64,000 bases of DNA. Source: Candidatus Villigracilis propinquus (GTDB lineage Bacteria > Chloroflexota > Anaerolineae > Anaerolineales > Villigracilaceae). The position numbers were made by a program, and so were the translations under genes. Position 1 is the stretch's first letter, and each line of letters opens with the position of its first letter. Location of the stretch: NCBI GenBank assembly GCA_016714565.1, contig JADKDM010000007.1, forward strand, positions 124,001-188,000, given 5' to 3'. Shown here piece by piece: positions 17,150 through 24,788 of this stretch. The notes beneath the pieces were generated by a model. That model ran no database searches, was not told the origin of the DNA, and saw only the letters and a list, made by a program, of their open reading frames with translations.

Positions 17150-17320
17150 TTATTCTCCCCAATCTTCCTGTTCCATCGGCGCGAGCTGCACTGCGGCAGG
17201 GTCAATCGAGGTCACTTCCAGATCCACGCCGCAATCCGAGCAGACGATGATCTCACCGGCTTCGGTTCCAGCCGCCAACTCAACCTGGGCTTCACATTCG
17301 GGGCATACAACTGTAGACAT
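17150..17320 (-). CDS. lysW: amino-group carrier protein LysW
   Basis: A 56-aa acidic carrier that protects the amino group of the growing intermediate. It has two CxxC zinc-binding pairs (VVCPECEAQ and IVCSDCGVD) and the diagnostic C-terminal EDWGE, whose last glutamate is the attachment site. It lies between argH and lysX and starts at 17320 after AAAGGAGAATAAATC. The motif makes this assignment secure. Its presence shows that the adjoining argC/argB/argD/lysK genes act on carrier-bound rather than N-acetylated intermediates. Confidence 0.95.
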   Translation of the reverse strand: MSTVVCPECEAQVELAAGTEAGEIIVCSDCGVDLEVTSIDPAAVQLAPMEQEDWGE

Positions 17321-17323
17321 GAT

Positions 17324-18685
17324 TTATTCTCCTTTGATTTTCTTGATTTGATTTTTAACTGATTGGAGACTCGTGCCGCCAACCGTATTTCTTTTATTGA
17401 TCGATTCCAGCGGATCGAAGACTTGATAAACATCCGCCTCAAAAACTGGACTGATTGCCTGATACGCTTCGAGGGACAGTTTCTCCATCCGCACATTCCT
17501 CTCCCCCGCCGCACGGACAACTTTCCCCGCCAGCGAGTGCGCTTCTCTGAACGGCACACCTTTCTCCACCAGATAATCTGCCAAGTCCGTCGCCATCATC
17601 GTCGAGTCGATTGCGCTTCGCATTCGTTCCGGCTTGACTGTGATCGTCCGCAATGCCTCCGCCATGACTGGCAATATCGAAAGCAAGGTGTCAGTCGCTT
17701 GGAAGACGGGTGCTTTGTCTTCCTGCAAATCTTTATCATAAGTAGACGGCAATCCTTTGAGAGTCGCCATTAACCCCGTCAGCAGACCGATCATCGTCCC
17801 TGCTTTGCCGCGGGTCAATTCAAAGACATCGGGATTCTTCTTCTGCGGCATCAGGCTAGACCCCGTTGAAAAGGCATCTGAGAGTTCAAAGAAACCGAAT
17901 TCAGCTGTGGTGTACAAAACCACCTGCTCCGCCAACTTGCTCAAGTGGATAGCCGCCATCGAACAGACGAACAAATACTCTGCAGCGAAATCTCTGTCGG
18001 ACACAGCATCGAGGCTGTTCTGCGAAACTTCTGCGAAACCAAGTGACTTCGCCAACACATCACGGTCAAGCGCAAAGGGAGCGCCCGCCAAAGCGCCAGA
18101 GCCAAGCGGCAAGACTGAAACGCGCTTGGTCAAGTCACTCAAGCGTTCTACATCGCGCTTCAACGCCCAGTAGTGACTCAACCACCAATGTCCCAACAGA
18201 ATCGGCTGTGCTCTCTGCAAGTGAGTGTAGCCCGGCATGATGGTCTCGCCTGCAAGTTCAGCCTGCTCGACAAGAGCAGTTTGCAGAAGGCGGAAAGCAG
18301 AGAGCAGATCGGGAATCGCGTTCAGCATCCACAAACGAAAATCGGTAGCCACCTGGTCATTGCGGCTTCGTCCCGTATGGAGCTTACCTGCCGCAGCGCC
18401 GATGATTTCGCTGAGTCGTCGCTCCACCGCAGTGTGGATATCTTCATCGGATGGGACGAAAATAAACTCACCCGAAGCGAATTCTTTTCGGACGGTATCC
18501 AGCCCGAGCGCGATTGAGGCGTGTTCTTCATCCGTAAGAATTCCAGCCTTGTGAATCGCATCCGCCCAAGCGATACTTCCATCCACATCCTGAATCGCCA
18601 TGCGCTGATCAACAGGCAGGGACGAATTAAGCGCCCATGCGAGGTCATCTAGTTTTTGTGAAAAGCGTCCGCCCCAGAGGGTCAT
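17324..18685 (-). CDS. argH: argininosuccinate lyase
   Basis: Cleaves argininosuccinate to arginine and fumarate. The fumarase-superfamily signature GSSLMPQKKNPDVFEL is present, with TWRSRND-equivalent GRSRNDQVATDFRLW and the HLQRAQP segment. It has 453 aa. It starts at 18685 (MTLWGGRFSQ) after GGGAAGGAGATTTT and ends 3 nt before the lysW start, so the two are tightly coupled. This supports an arginine role for the carrier pathway. Confidence 0.94.
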   Translation of the reverse strand: MTLWGGRFSQKLDDLAWALNSSLPVDQRMAIQDVDGSIAWADAIHKAGILTDEEHASIALGLDTVRKEFASGEFIFVPSDEDIHTAVERRLSEIIGAAAGKLHTGRSRNDQVATDFRLWMLNAIPDLLSAFRLLQTALVEQAELAGETIMPGYTHLQRAQPILLGHWWLSHYWALKRDVERLSDLTKRVSVLPLGSGALAGAPFALDRDVLAKSLGFAEVSQNSLDAVSDRDFAAEYLFVCSMAAIHLSKLAEQVVLYTTAEFGFFELSDAFSTGSSLMPQKKNPDVFELTRGKAGTMIGLLTGLMATLKGLPSTYDKDLQEDKAPVFQATDTLLSILPVMAEALRTITVKPERMRSAIDSTMMATDLADYLVEKGVPFREAHSLAGKVVRAAGERNVRMEKLSLEAYQAISPVFEADVYQVFDPLESINKRNTVGGTSLQSVKNQIKKIKGE

Positions 18686-18698
18686 AAAATCTCCTTCC

Positions 18699-18794
18699 CG
18701 TCATTGCGAGGGCGTTCTTGTTTTTTGCCCGAAGCAATCTCCAATCCAATCATGAGATTGCTTCGTCGGGAAGAACACCCTCCTCGCAATGACG
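18699..18794. repeat. GTCATTGCGAGG long palindromic repeat
   Basis: Outer arms CGTCATTGCGAGGG and CCTCCTCGCAATGACG pair; inner GAAGCAATCTC and GAGATTGCTTC are perfectly complementary. It occupies the argG-argH spacer and is the second copy of the element at 8207-8298. Confidence 0.8.
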
Positions 18795-20066
18795 TTAGTC
18801 ACGTTTGAACTTCGAATAGTCCGGCTTCGGCATATCGAGACCTGAAACAGGCAGACCGTTCATCGCGCGGACTTTCATGCTGAGACCATACAAGCGAATG
18901 AAACCTTCGGCATGACTCTGGTCGTAGACATCTTCCTGACCAAAGGTGGCGAAATCTTCGCGATACAAACTGAACGGAGATTTCTTCCCGGCAGTGATGA
19001 TGTTGCCCTTGTAAAGTTTGAGACGTACGGTGCCGGTGACGGGTCCTTGTGTGGAGTTGACGAAAGCATCAAGCGCTTCGCGCAGCGGCGTGAACCATAA
19101 ACCGTTGTACGTGATCTCGGCATATTTGACGGCGACGACTTGCTTGTAGTGCAAAGTTTCGCGGTCAAGGATGAGTGACTCGAGTTCGCGATGAGCATAA
19201 AGAAGAATTGCGCCGCCGGGGGTTTCGTACACACCATGAGACTTCATACCGACGAGGCGATTCTCAACAAGGTCAACGCGACCGATGCCGTGATTACCGC
19301 CAATGGCATTCAGCGTGGAAATGATCTTCGCGGGCGAAAGTTTTTCGCCATTCACAGAAACCGGATTGCCGCTCTCAAATTCGATCTCGACATACTCAGC
19401 TTCATCGGGTGCATTCTCCGGCGAGGTGGACATCTGGAACATGATCTCTTCGGGTTCGTTCCACGGGTCTTCGAGCAGACCGCCTTCGTGAGAAAGATGC
19501 CAGAGATTTGAGTCGCGGCTGTAAATGGATTTGATGGTTGCGGTCACAGGGACGTTGTGCTTCGCCGCATAGTTAAGCGCATCTTCACGGGAGCGAATAT
19601 CCCACTCGCGCCACGGAGCGATGATCTTAAGACGTGGGTCAAGCGCCATGACGGTTAACTCAAACCGAACTTGATCGTTTCCCTTGCCTGTCGCACCATG
19701 CGCGATCGCATCCGCGCCGGTTTCGTGCGCCACTTCCACAAGATGTTTTGCAATTAAAGGACGGGCAACCGAAGTACCCAATAAATACTTGTGTTCATAC
19801 ACCGCCCCCGCTTTCAGCATCGGGAAAAGATATTCACTAACAAATTCCTCCCGCATATCATGAATGATAAATTCGCTCGCACCGCTCTTGATGGCTTTAT
19901 CTTCCAACTTGGCGAGGTCTTCATCGCCCTGCCCCACATCTGCACAGAAGCAAACTACTTCACAGCCGTAGTTCTCTTTCAACCACGGCACGATCACAGA
20001 CGTATCCAATCCGCCTGAATAGGCGAGGACAACTTTCTTCACTTGCGGTTTCGGTTTCGGACTCAT
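18795..20066 (-). CDS. argG: argininosuccinate synthase
   Basis: ATP-dependent ligation of citrulline and aspartate. The N-terminal PP-loop is VLAYSGGLDTSVIVPWL; GATGKGNDQVRFE and SIYSRDSNLWHLSHEGG are conserved substrate segments. It has 423 aa, slightly longer than the common ~400. It is the first structural gene of the arg operon, 134 nt after an Arg-rich leader ORF. The start MSPKPKPQVKK at 20066 follows GGAGAAACAA. Confidence 0.94.
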   Translation of the reverse strand: MSPKPKPQVKKVVLAYSGGLDTSVIVPWLKENYGCEVVCFCADVGQGDEDLAKLEDKAIKSGASEFIIHDMREEFVSEYLFPMLKAGAVYEHKYLLGTSVARPLIAKHLVEVAHETGADAIAHGATGKGNDQVRFELTVMALDPRLKIIAPWREWDIRSREDALNYAAKHNVPVTATIKSIYSRDSNLWHLSHEGGLLEDPWNEPEEIMFQMSTSPENAPDEAEYVEIEFESGNPVSVNGEKLSPAKIISTLNAIGGNHGIGRVDLVENRLVGMKSHGVYETPGGAILLYAHRELESLILDRETLHYKQVVAVKYAEITYNGLWFTPLREALDAFVNSTQGPVTGTVRLKLYKGNIITAGKKSPFSLYREDFATFGQEDVYDQSHAEGFIRLYGLSMKVRAMNGLPVSGLDMPKPDYSKFKRD

Positions 20067-20110
20067 TTGTTTCTCCTATGTAGTAGTAACGACTTTAGTC
20101 GATACTATGA

Positions 20111-20145
20111 ATAAAATAAAACAACCCTCCGAGAAGGAGGGCTGT
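20111..20145 (-). terminator. arg operon attenuator terminator
   Basis: On the minus strand ACAGCCCTCC, loop TTCTC and GGAGGGTTGT followed by TTTATTTTAT make a strong intrinsic terminator about 45 nt before argG. CCTTCTCG, the end of the 5' arm plus loop (20130-20137), is complementary to CGAGAAGG (20222-20229) in the leader ORF, giving an alternative antiterminator. A TAGTA...CGAC/GTCG...TACTA inverted repeat (about 20083-20107) lies between the terminator and argG. Confidence 0.85.
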
Positions 20146-20199
20146 TTTGGATTGACTTGTGCGTGTCTTTCTCAGCGCATGTTTGCTTTCGCTATTTCA

Positions 20200-20283
20200 T
20201 CATCCAAACAAAAAATCCCGGCCTTCTCGATGAGAAGCTGGCTTCGGACGACGTGTACGAGGAAAAACAAACGCTATAAACAT
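20200..20283 (-). CDS. arg leader peptide (attenuation sensor)
   Basis: A 27-codon ORF right behind the arg promoter. It contains FPRTRRPKPASHREGRD: five arginines, three of them within residues 9-12. A CTTCTC-ATC-GAGAAG hairpin lies inside the ORF (20223-20237), like the 1:2 stem of classical attenuators, and its second strand can pair with the terminator's 5' side. Stalling at the RTRR codons for lack of charged Arg-tRNA would free that strand. The predicted 5' end falls close to the ATG, so the leader may be almost leaderless. The hairpin is also followed by GGGATTTTTT, so it might terminate by itself. Confidence 0.8.
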   Translation of the reverse strand: MFIAFVFPRTRRPKPASHREGRDFLFG

Positions 20284-20293
20284 ATTGGCCGCA

Positions 20294-20321
20294 ATTCTAC
20301 TTGAAATGTGAAATGAGTCAA
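20294..20321 (-). promoter_or_regulatory. sigma-70 promoter of the arg operon
   Basis: TTGACT (20316-20321) and TAGAAT (20294-20299) on the minus strand, 16-nt spacer, directly upstream of the Arg-rich leader. It is divergent from the aspartokinase promoter at 20383, about 60 nt away. Confidence 0.8.
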
Positions 20322-20343
20322 TGGTTTTGAAAAATTTATCTGC

Positions 20344-20364
20344 AAAGAGCACCCATTTGGGTAA
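20344..20364. promoter_or_regulatory. operator-like palindrome upstream of the thr-type promoter
   Basis: AAAGAGC followed by ACCC-ATTT-GGGT-AA. Nearly the same 21-nt word occurs at 23163-23183, about the same distance before the metY promoter. The conserved outer bases and variable 4-nt centre look like a regulator site. Confidence 0.5.
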
Positions 20365-20382
20365 TCTTTATAAATTCATCCC

Positions 20383-20411
20383 TTGACGCAATTTCATCAC
20401 TGGCATAGAAT
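20383..20411 (+). promoter_or_regulatory. sigma-70 promoter of the aspartokinase operon
   Basis: TTGACG (20383-20388) and TAGAAT (20406-20411) with a 17-nt spacer. The leader peptide ATG is only 10 nt after the -10 box, so the mRNA would start within a few bases of the ATG. Confidence 0.85.
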
Positions 20412-20421
20412 ACCGCCCATC

Positions 20422-20505
20422 ATGAATTCGTCCTACTTCCACATGACCATGACCACTACTACCTCCGGTACCCACCGCGAGGCGTTAGTGCTTGGGAAGA
20501 AGTAA
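20422..20505 (+). CDS. thrL: threonine leader peptide (attenuation sensor)
   Basis: A 27-codon ORF containing HMTMTTTTSGTH: six Thr codons within nine positions. CCGCGAGGCGTT (20475-20486), just after the Thr run, is perfectly complementary to AACGCCTCGCGG (20533-20544), the 5' arm of the following terminator. Stalling at Thr codons would leave it free to act as antiterminator. The design parallels the thr leader of enterobacteria, though the operon here carries aspartokinase and asd. There is no Shine-Dalgarno; the transcript is probably near-leaderless. Confidence 0.88.
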   Translation: MNSSYFHMTMTTTTSGTHREALVLGKK

Positions 20506-20532
20506 CCGAACGAAGGTTATCTCAAAACACAC

Positions 20533-20562
20533 AACGCCTCGCGGAAACCGCGGGGCGTTTTT
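20533..20562 (+). terminator. thr-type attenuator terminator
   Basis: AACGCCTCGCGG, loop AAA, CCGCGGGGCGTT and a TTTTT run: a 12-bp stem with one G-U pair, 27 nt after the leader stop and 47 nt before aspartokinase. The 20067-20608 interval holds the arg and thr leader systems and nothing else I recognise. Confidence 0.9.
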
Positions 20563-20608
20563 GTTATCAAAATTCCTTCTCTTTCAGAGAAGCGCAAAGG
20601 AGAACACT

Positions 20609-22027
20609 ATGTCGAAAACACTGGTCATGAAATTTGGAGGAACCTCCGTCGGGTCTGTGGATGCGTTGAAAAGCGCCATTCAGATCATTCGCGATGCAAA
20701 AAAGGATTGGGATCGAGTCGTTGTCGTGACATCTGCCATGTCTGGCGTGACGAACCTGCTATTGGACTCCGCCGCCTCCGCTTCGCACGGGAAAGTTGAT
20801 TCACTTCCAGCAGCAGAGTCCACGCTGAGAGAAAAACACTTCGCTGCCGCAGACGCACTCATCAAGGATGAAAAACTTCGTGAGCAGACGAAAGCCGAGA
20901 TTAACACGCTGATCCTCTCGCTTGTGGATCTGTGCAAAGCGATTGCCGTGCTCGGCGAAGCCAGTCCGCGGGCAATAGATGCAGTCGCATCACTCGGAGA
21001 ACGAATGAGTGTCTGTTTGTTGGGGGCTGTCGTGAATGCAGCAGGCATAAAAGCCAATGCCATTGTATCCACCGAGTTCGTAGTCACCAATGCGCATTAT
21101 CAGAACGCGCATCCCGATTTCAAAGCAACAACTGAAAAGACACGGGGGCTATTGAATCCATTGATGGATGAAGGAATTATCCCAATTACAACTGGTTTTA
21201 TCGGCGCAACCCCCGAAGGCGCAATTACAACTCTCGGCCGTGGTGGCAGCGATTACTCCGCCGCAATCATCGGCGCAGTACTCCCTGCCAATGATGTCTG
21301 GATCTGGACGGACGTAGACGGAGTAATGACCACCGATCCGCGCATTGTGCCAGAAGCGGTGACACTGCCTGAGATCAATTACAGCGAAATCGCAGAACTC
21401 GCTTATTATGGCGCGAAGGTTCTGCATCCCAAAACAATCCGCCCAGTGTTGGATGCAGGCATTGGCTTGCGCATTTGCAATACGTTCAATCCAAGTCACC
21501 CTGGCACTCGGTTGATTGCCAGCGTCAAAAGCAACGGCAAAGTGGATGGAAAAGTCATCAAAGCCGTAACCGCCATCCGCAAACAACGGTTGATCACGAT
21601 TGAAGGGCGCGGTATGCTGGGCGTCCCTGGCGTGGCGGCGCGCGCGTTTGGCGCAGTGGCATCCACGGGCACAAGCGTTCCGCTCATCACACAGGCATCT
21701 TCGGAACAGTCTATTTGTTTTGCGGTGCCATCGGAACTCGCCCACATCGTGTTATCTTCTCTTGAAAAAGCATTCGCCGCCGAGATCGCGGACGATGACA
21801 TTGACCGCGTTTGGGCAACGGAAGATGTCTCCATTATCACCGTCGTCGGCGCAGGGATGCGTCACACGCCTGGAGTATCGGGTCGCGTTTTTAGCAAGCT
21901 TGGCAATGACGGCGTGAATGTCCTCGCCATCGCGCAGGGTTCATCGGAAGTATCCATCTCCCTCGTTGTGGATGCGGCAGATACGGAGAATGCAGTGAAG
22001 ACGCTGCATAAGTTGATCGTTCAATAA
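20609..22027 (+). CDS. lysC: aspartate kinase
   Basis: First step of the aspartate family (Lys, Thr, Met). N-terminal MSKTLVMKFGGTSVGS and VVVTSAMSGVTNLL are amino-acid-kinase motifs; ITTLGRGGSDYSAAI and VDGVMTTDPRI bind substrate. Two ACT domains follow after about residue 310 (ITIEGRGMLGVPGVAARAF and ITVVGAGMRHTPGVSGRVF). It has 472 aa, monofunctional, with no homoserine dehydrogenase fused. The start at 20609 follows AAAGGAGAACACT. The Thr-rich leader suggests that threonine supply controls its transcription, so it may be the threonine-regulated isozyme. Confidence 0.93.
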   Translation: MSKTLVMKFGGTSVGSVDALKSAIQIIRDAKKDWDRVVVVTSAMSGVTNLLLDSAASASHGKVDSLPAAESTLREKHFAAADALIKDEKLREQTKAEINTLILSLVDLCKAIAVLGEASPRAIDAVASLGERMSVCLLGAVVNAAGIKANAIVSTEFVVTNAHYQNAHPDFKATTEKTRGLLNPLMDEGIIPITTGFIGATPEGAITTLGRGGSDYSAAIIGAVLPANDVWIWTDVDGVMTTDPRIVPEAVTLPEINYSEIAELAYYGAKVLHPKTIRPVLDAGIGLRICNTFNPSHPGTRLIASVKSNGKVDGKVIKAVTAIRKQRLITIEGRGMLGVPGVAARAFGAVASTGTSVPLITQASSEQSICFAVPSELAHIVLSSLEKAFAAEIADDDIDRVWATEDVSIITVVGAGMRHTPGVSGRVFSKLGNDGVNVLAIAQGSSEVSISLVVDAADTENAVKTLHKLIVQ

Positions 22028-22033
22028 AATCTG

Positions 22034-22078
22034 TCGAAGGTCAAAAGTCTCGCGACCTTTGACCTTCGACTTTTGACA
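22034..22078. repeat. GTCGAAGGTCAAAAGTC inverted repeat
   Basis: GTCGAAGGTCAAA and TTTGACCTTCGAC form a perfect 13-bp stem between aspartokinase and asd. A second copy is at 52214-52265. Confidence 0.75.
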
Positions 22079-22108
22079 AAAACAACACATCATCATTAGG
22101 AGTTAAAC

Positions 22109-23164
22109 ATGTCTCAAATCCCCGTAGCAATTCTCGGCGCGACAGGTTCTGTCGGCCAGCGATTTATTTCTTTGCTCGATAATCATCCGTGGTTCAAGGT
22201 GGTGGCTCTCGCCGCATCGGACCGTTCGGTTGGGCAGCCGTATTCCAAAGCCGCGCGCTGGGTGTTGGATGACCCGATGCCCGCCTATGCTCGCGATATG
22301 ATCGTCGTGCCAGCATCCACGGATGCGGTGCAGGCAAAGATCGTTTTTTCAGCATTGCACACAGAAATTGCCAATGAACTCGAACCCGCTTTCGCCAAAG
22401 CAGGCGCGGCAGTGTGCTCGAATGCTTCATCGTATCGCCGTGGCGAGGATGTGCCATTGCTGCTGCCTGAGATCAACGCGGAGCATATTCAACTGGTGAA
22501 ACAGCAACGCAAGAATAATGGCTGGAGCGGATGCATTGTCACAAATCCCAACTGCACAAGCACAGGACTGACGATTGCGCTCAAAGCATTGGACGAGTCC
22601 TTTGGCGTGAAGAAAGTGTTCATGGTTTCGTTGCAAGCGCTTTCGGGCGCGGGCTACCCTGGCGTTCCTTCGCTCGACATCATGGACAATGTCATCCCCA
22701 ATGTAGGCAATGGCGGCGAAGAAGAAAAAGTGGAATGGGAACCGCGCAAGATGCTGGGCAAATTCAACGAGAACAAAATTGATATGGCTGATATTCAATT
22801 CAGCGCGCATACAAATCGCGTGGCTGTGATCGATGGTCACACCGTCTGTGCGAGCGTGGCATTGGACAAACCTGTTGAGCCAGAAGTTGCAATCCAGGCA
22901 TTACGCGACTACACGGCAAAACCGTCAGCGAGGAATCTGCCTTCGACACCCAAACCAGTTATCGAGGTTAAGGATGAAGCGGACAGGCCCCAGCCAAGAC
23001 TCGACCGATTAACAGGTAAAGGCATGACGACAGTAGTAGGCCGCGTGAGGCGTGATCCAATCCTTGATCTTAAATTTGTTGTGCTTTCACATAATACGAT
23101 TCGCGGCGCGGCGGGCGCATCCATTTACAATGCCGAACTGCTTGTGAATGAAGATCTTTTATAA
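22109..23164 (+). CDS. asd: aspartate-semialdehyde dehydrogenase
   Basis: Reduces aspartyl phosphate to the semialdehyde. The N-terminal VAILGATGSVGQRFISLL is the NADP site; the active-site cysteine lies in IVTNPNCTSTGLTIAL. SLQALSGAGYPGVPSLDIMDNVIP marks the archaeal/fungal-type ASADH rather than the enterobacterial type. It has 351 aa and starts after TAGGAGTTAAAC. It is co-transcribed with aspartokinase across a palindromic spacer. Confidence 0.94.
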   Translation: MSQIPVAILGATGSVGQRFISLLDNHPWFKVVALAASDRSVGQPYSKAARWVLDDPMPAYARDMIVVPASTDAVQAKIVFSALHTEIANELEPAFAKAGAAVCSNASSYRRGEDVPLLLPEINAEHIQLVKQQRKNNGWSGCIVTNPNCTSTGLTIALKALDESFGVKKVFMVSLQALSGAGYPGVPSLDIMDNVIPNVGNGGEEEKVEWEPRKMLGKFNENKIDMADIQFSAHTNRVAVIDGHTVCASVALDKPVEPEVAIQALRDYTAKPSARNLPSTPKPVIEVKDEADRPQPRLDRLTGKGMTTVVGRVRRDPILDLKFVVLSHNTIRGAAGASIYNAELLVNEDLL

Positions 23165-23183
23165 AGAGTACCCAAACGGGTAA
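23163..23183. promoter_or_regulatory. operator-like palindrome upstream of metY
   Basis: AAAGAGT followed by ACCC-AAAC-GGGT-AA, overlapping the asd stop codon and 21 nt upstream of the metY -35 box. It matches the word at 20344-20364 at every position outside the variable centre except one. Confidence 0.5.
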
Positions 23184-23204
23184 CACAATAATCCGTTCAA
23201 TCAC

Positions 23205-23234
23205 TTGACACATTCACAAACGCTGTGATATAAA
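23205..23234 (+). promoter_or_regulatory. sigma-70 promoter of metY
   Basis: TTGACA (23205-23210) and TATAAA (23229-23234), 18-nt spacer, about 20 nt before the SAM riboswitch. Confidence 0.8.
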
Positions 23235-23253
23235 CGGCGAAATTAAATATTCG

Positions 23254-23373
23254 CTCTTATCCAGAGAAGCTGAGGGACCGACCCTTTGAAGCTTCGGCAA
23301 CCAAACAATAGTTATGGTGCCAAATTCGGCAAATAGGAATGGCGTTAGTCATTCATATCTGGAAGATGAGAGG
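23254..23373 (+). ncRNA. SAM-I (S-box) riboswitch
   Basis: P1 is closed by CTCTTATC and GATGAGAG. Conserved core pieces are AGAGAAGCTGAGGGACCGAC, GCTTCGGCAACC, GGTGCCAAATTC and GGCAAATAGGAATG. This matches the class found before methionine genes in Bacillota and others. SAM binding should stabilise P1 and permit the downstream terminator, switching off metY. Confidence 0.92.
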
Positions 23374-23389
23374 ACGGTATAGACGTATA

Positions 23390-23425
23390 CCTCTTCTTGT
23401 ACTTTCAGAAGAGGTTATTTTTTTA
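23390..23425 (+). terminator. riboswitch expression-platform terminator
   Basis: CCTCTTCT (23390-23397) pairs with AGAAGAGG (23407-23414), followed by TTATTTTTTT. TTCAGAAGAG (23404-23413) could alternatively pair with CTCTTCTGAA (23452-23461) just before the ribosome site. The interval 23165-23498 otherwise holds only the promoter and riboswitch. Confidence 0.85.
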
Positions 23426-23498
23426 AGTGTTTACGTAAGCACAAAAAATATCTCTTCTGAAGGGCGGGTAAACATTATTCAAGAGGAGAAAACTTAAT

Positions 23499-24788
23499 AT
23501 GTCCACAATCAAAGATCGCAAGTTAGGTTTCGCAACCCGCCAGCTTCATGCAGGCTATTCCCCCGATGCCACCACGGGGAGCCGCGCCGTGCCGTTGTAT
23601 CAAACAACGAGCTATCAGTTCAAGAACACTGAACACGCCGCGAATTTGTTCGCGCTCAAAGAGCTGGGAAATATCTACACCCGCTTGATGAACCCGACCA
23701 CAGATGTGCTTGAACAGCGCATTGCAGCACTCGAAGGCGGCGTTGCCGCTCTGGCCGCAAGCTCTGGACATGCGGCGCAGGCACAGGCAATTTTTACTTT
23801 GTGCAGCGCTGGCGACCATATCGTTTCGTCATCGCGTTTGTATGGCGGCACGTACAATCAGTTCGCCTACACCCTGCCCAAGCTGGGAATCAATGTCACT
23901 TTTGTTGACCCAAGCGACCCGAAGAATTTTGAAGCGGCCATTCAGCCGAACACGAAAATCATTTACGGTGAGACTCTCGGCAATCCCGATATTTCCGTCT
24001 TCCCGTTTGAAGAAGTATCCGAGATCGCGAACAAGCACAAACTGATCTTGTTCATCGACAACACTTTTGCCACACCGTATCTCTTCCGCCCGTTTGAATG
24101 GGGTGCGCACGTGATCACCCACTCGACCACCAAGTTCATCACAGGCAACGGCACATCCATCGGCGGCATCATCGTGGACGGCGGCAATTACGATTGGAGC
24201 AACGGCAAGTTCGAGAATTTCAACACGCCCGATCCTTCGTATCACGGACTGGTGTATTCCTCCATCGCTGCCGCTGGACTTCCTCCGTTTGCGATCAAAG
24301 CTCGTGTGCAAGTATTGCGTGACATCGGCGCCTGCCAATCTCCGTTCAACTCATGGCAAACCTTGCTTGGACTCGAAACTCTTAATCTGCGCATTGACCG
24401 TCACGTGCAGAATACGCAAGCCGTTGCCGAATATCTTGAAGCTCACCCCAAAGTTAGCTGGGTCAAGTACCCTGGTCTCAAGAGTCACCCCGATTACGCT
24501 CGCGCGAAAAAATATTTACCCAAAGGCGCAGGTGCGATCCTTGGATTTGGCATCAAAGGCGGTGCGGAAGCTGGCAAGAAATTCATCGAAAGCCTGCAGC
24601 TGTTCAGCCACCTTGCCAATGTTGGTGATGCGCGCAGTCTCGCCATTCACCCCGCCACCACCACCCACAGCCAGCTCAGTGATGAGCAACAGATCACCGC
24701 TGGCGTCAGCCCCGATTTCATCCGCTTGAGCATTGGTCTCGAAGACTTCGAAGACATCAAGTGGGATCTGGAGCAGGCGCTCTCGTAA
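23499..24788 (+). CDS. metY: O-acetylhomoserine sulfhydrylase (first copy)
   Basis: PLP enzyme making homocysteine from O-acetylhomoserine and sulfide. Cys/Met-metabolism signatures: FATRQLHAGYSPDATTGSRA, GNIYTRLMNPTTDVLEQR and the PLP lysine in VITHSTTKFITGNGT. It has 429 aa, typical of MetY rather than the ~390-aa MetB/MetC. The start follows AAGAGGAGAAAACTTAAT. It is directly controlled by the SAM-I riboswitch. It shares its fold and most motifs with the paralogue at 26248-27528. Confidence 0.93.
   Translation: MSTIKDRKLGFATRQLHAGYSPDATTGSRAVPLYQTTSYQFKNTEHAANLFALKELGNIYTRLMNPTTDVLEQRIAALEGGVAALAASSGHAAQAQAIFTLCSAGDHIVSSSRLYGGTYNQFAYTLPKLGINVTFVDPSDPKNFEAAIQPNTKIIYGETLGNPDISVFPFEEVSEIANKHKLILFIDNTFATPYLFRPFEWGAHVITHSTTKFITGNGTSIGGIIVDGGNYDWSNGKFENFNTPDPSYHGLVYSSIAAAGLPPFAIKARVQVLRDIGACQSPFNSWQTLLGLETLNLRIDRHVQNTQAVAEYLEAHPKVSWVKYPGLKSHPDYARAKKYLPKGAGAILGFGIKGGAEAGKKFIESLQLFSHLANVGDARSLAIHPATTTHSQLSDEQQITAGVSPDFIRLSIGLEDFEDIKWDLEQALS

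Noticed and set aside
23163..23183. ACCC-N4-GGGT after asd as an intrinsic terminator
   Set aside because: Only a 4-5 bp stem with no T-run; the same word stands before another promoter, where it cannot terminate asd.
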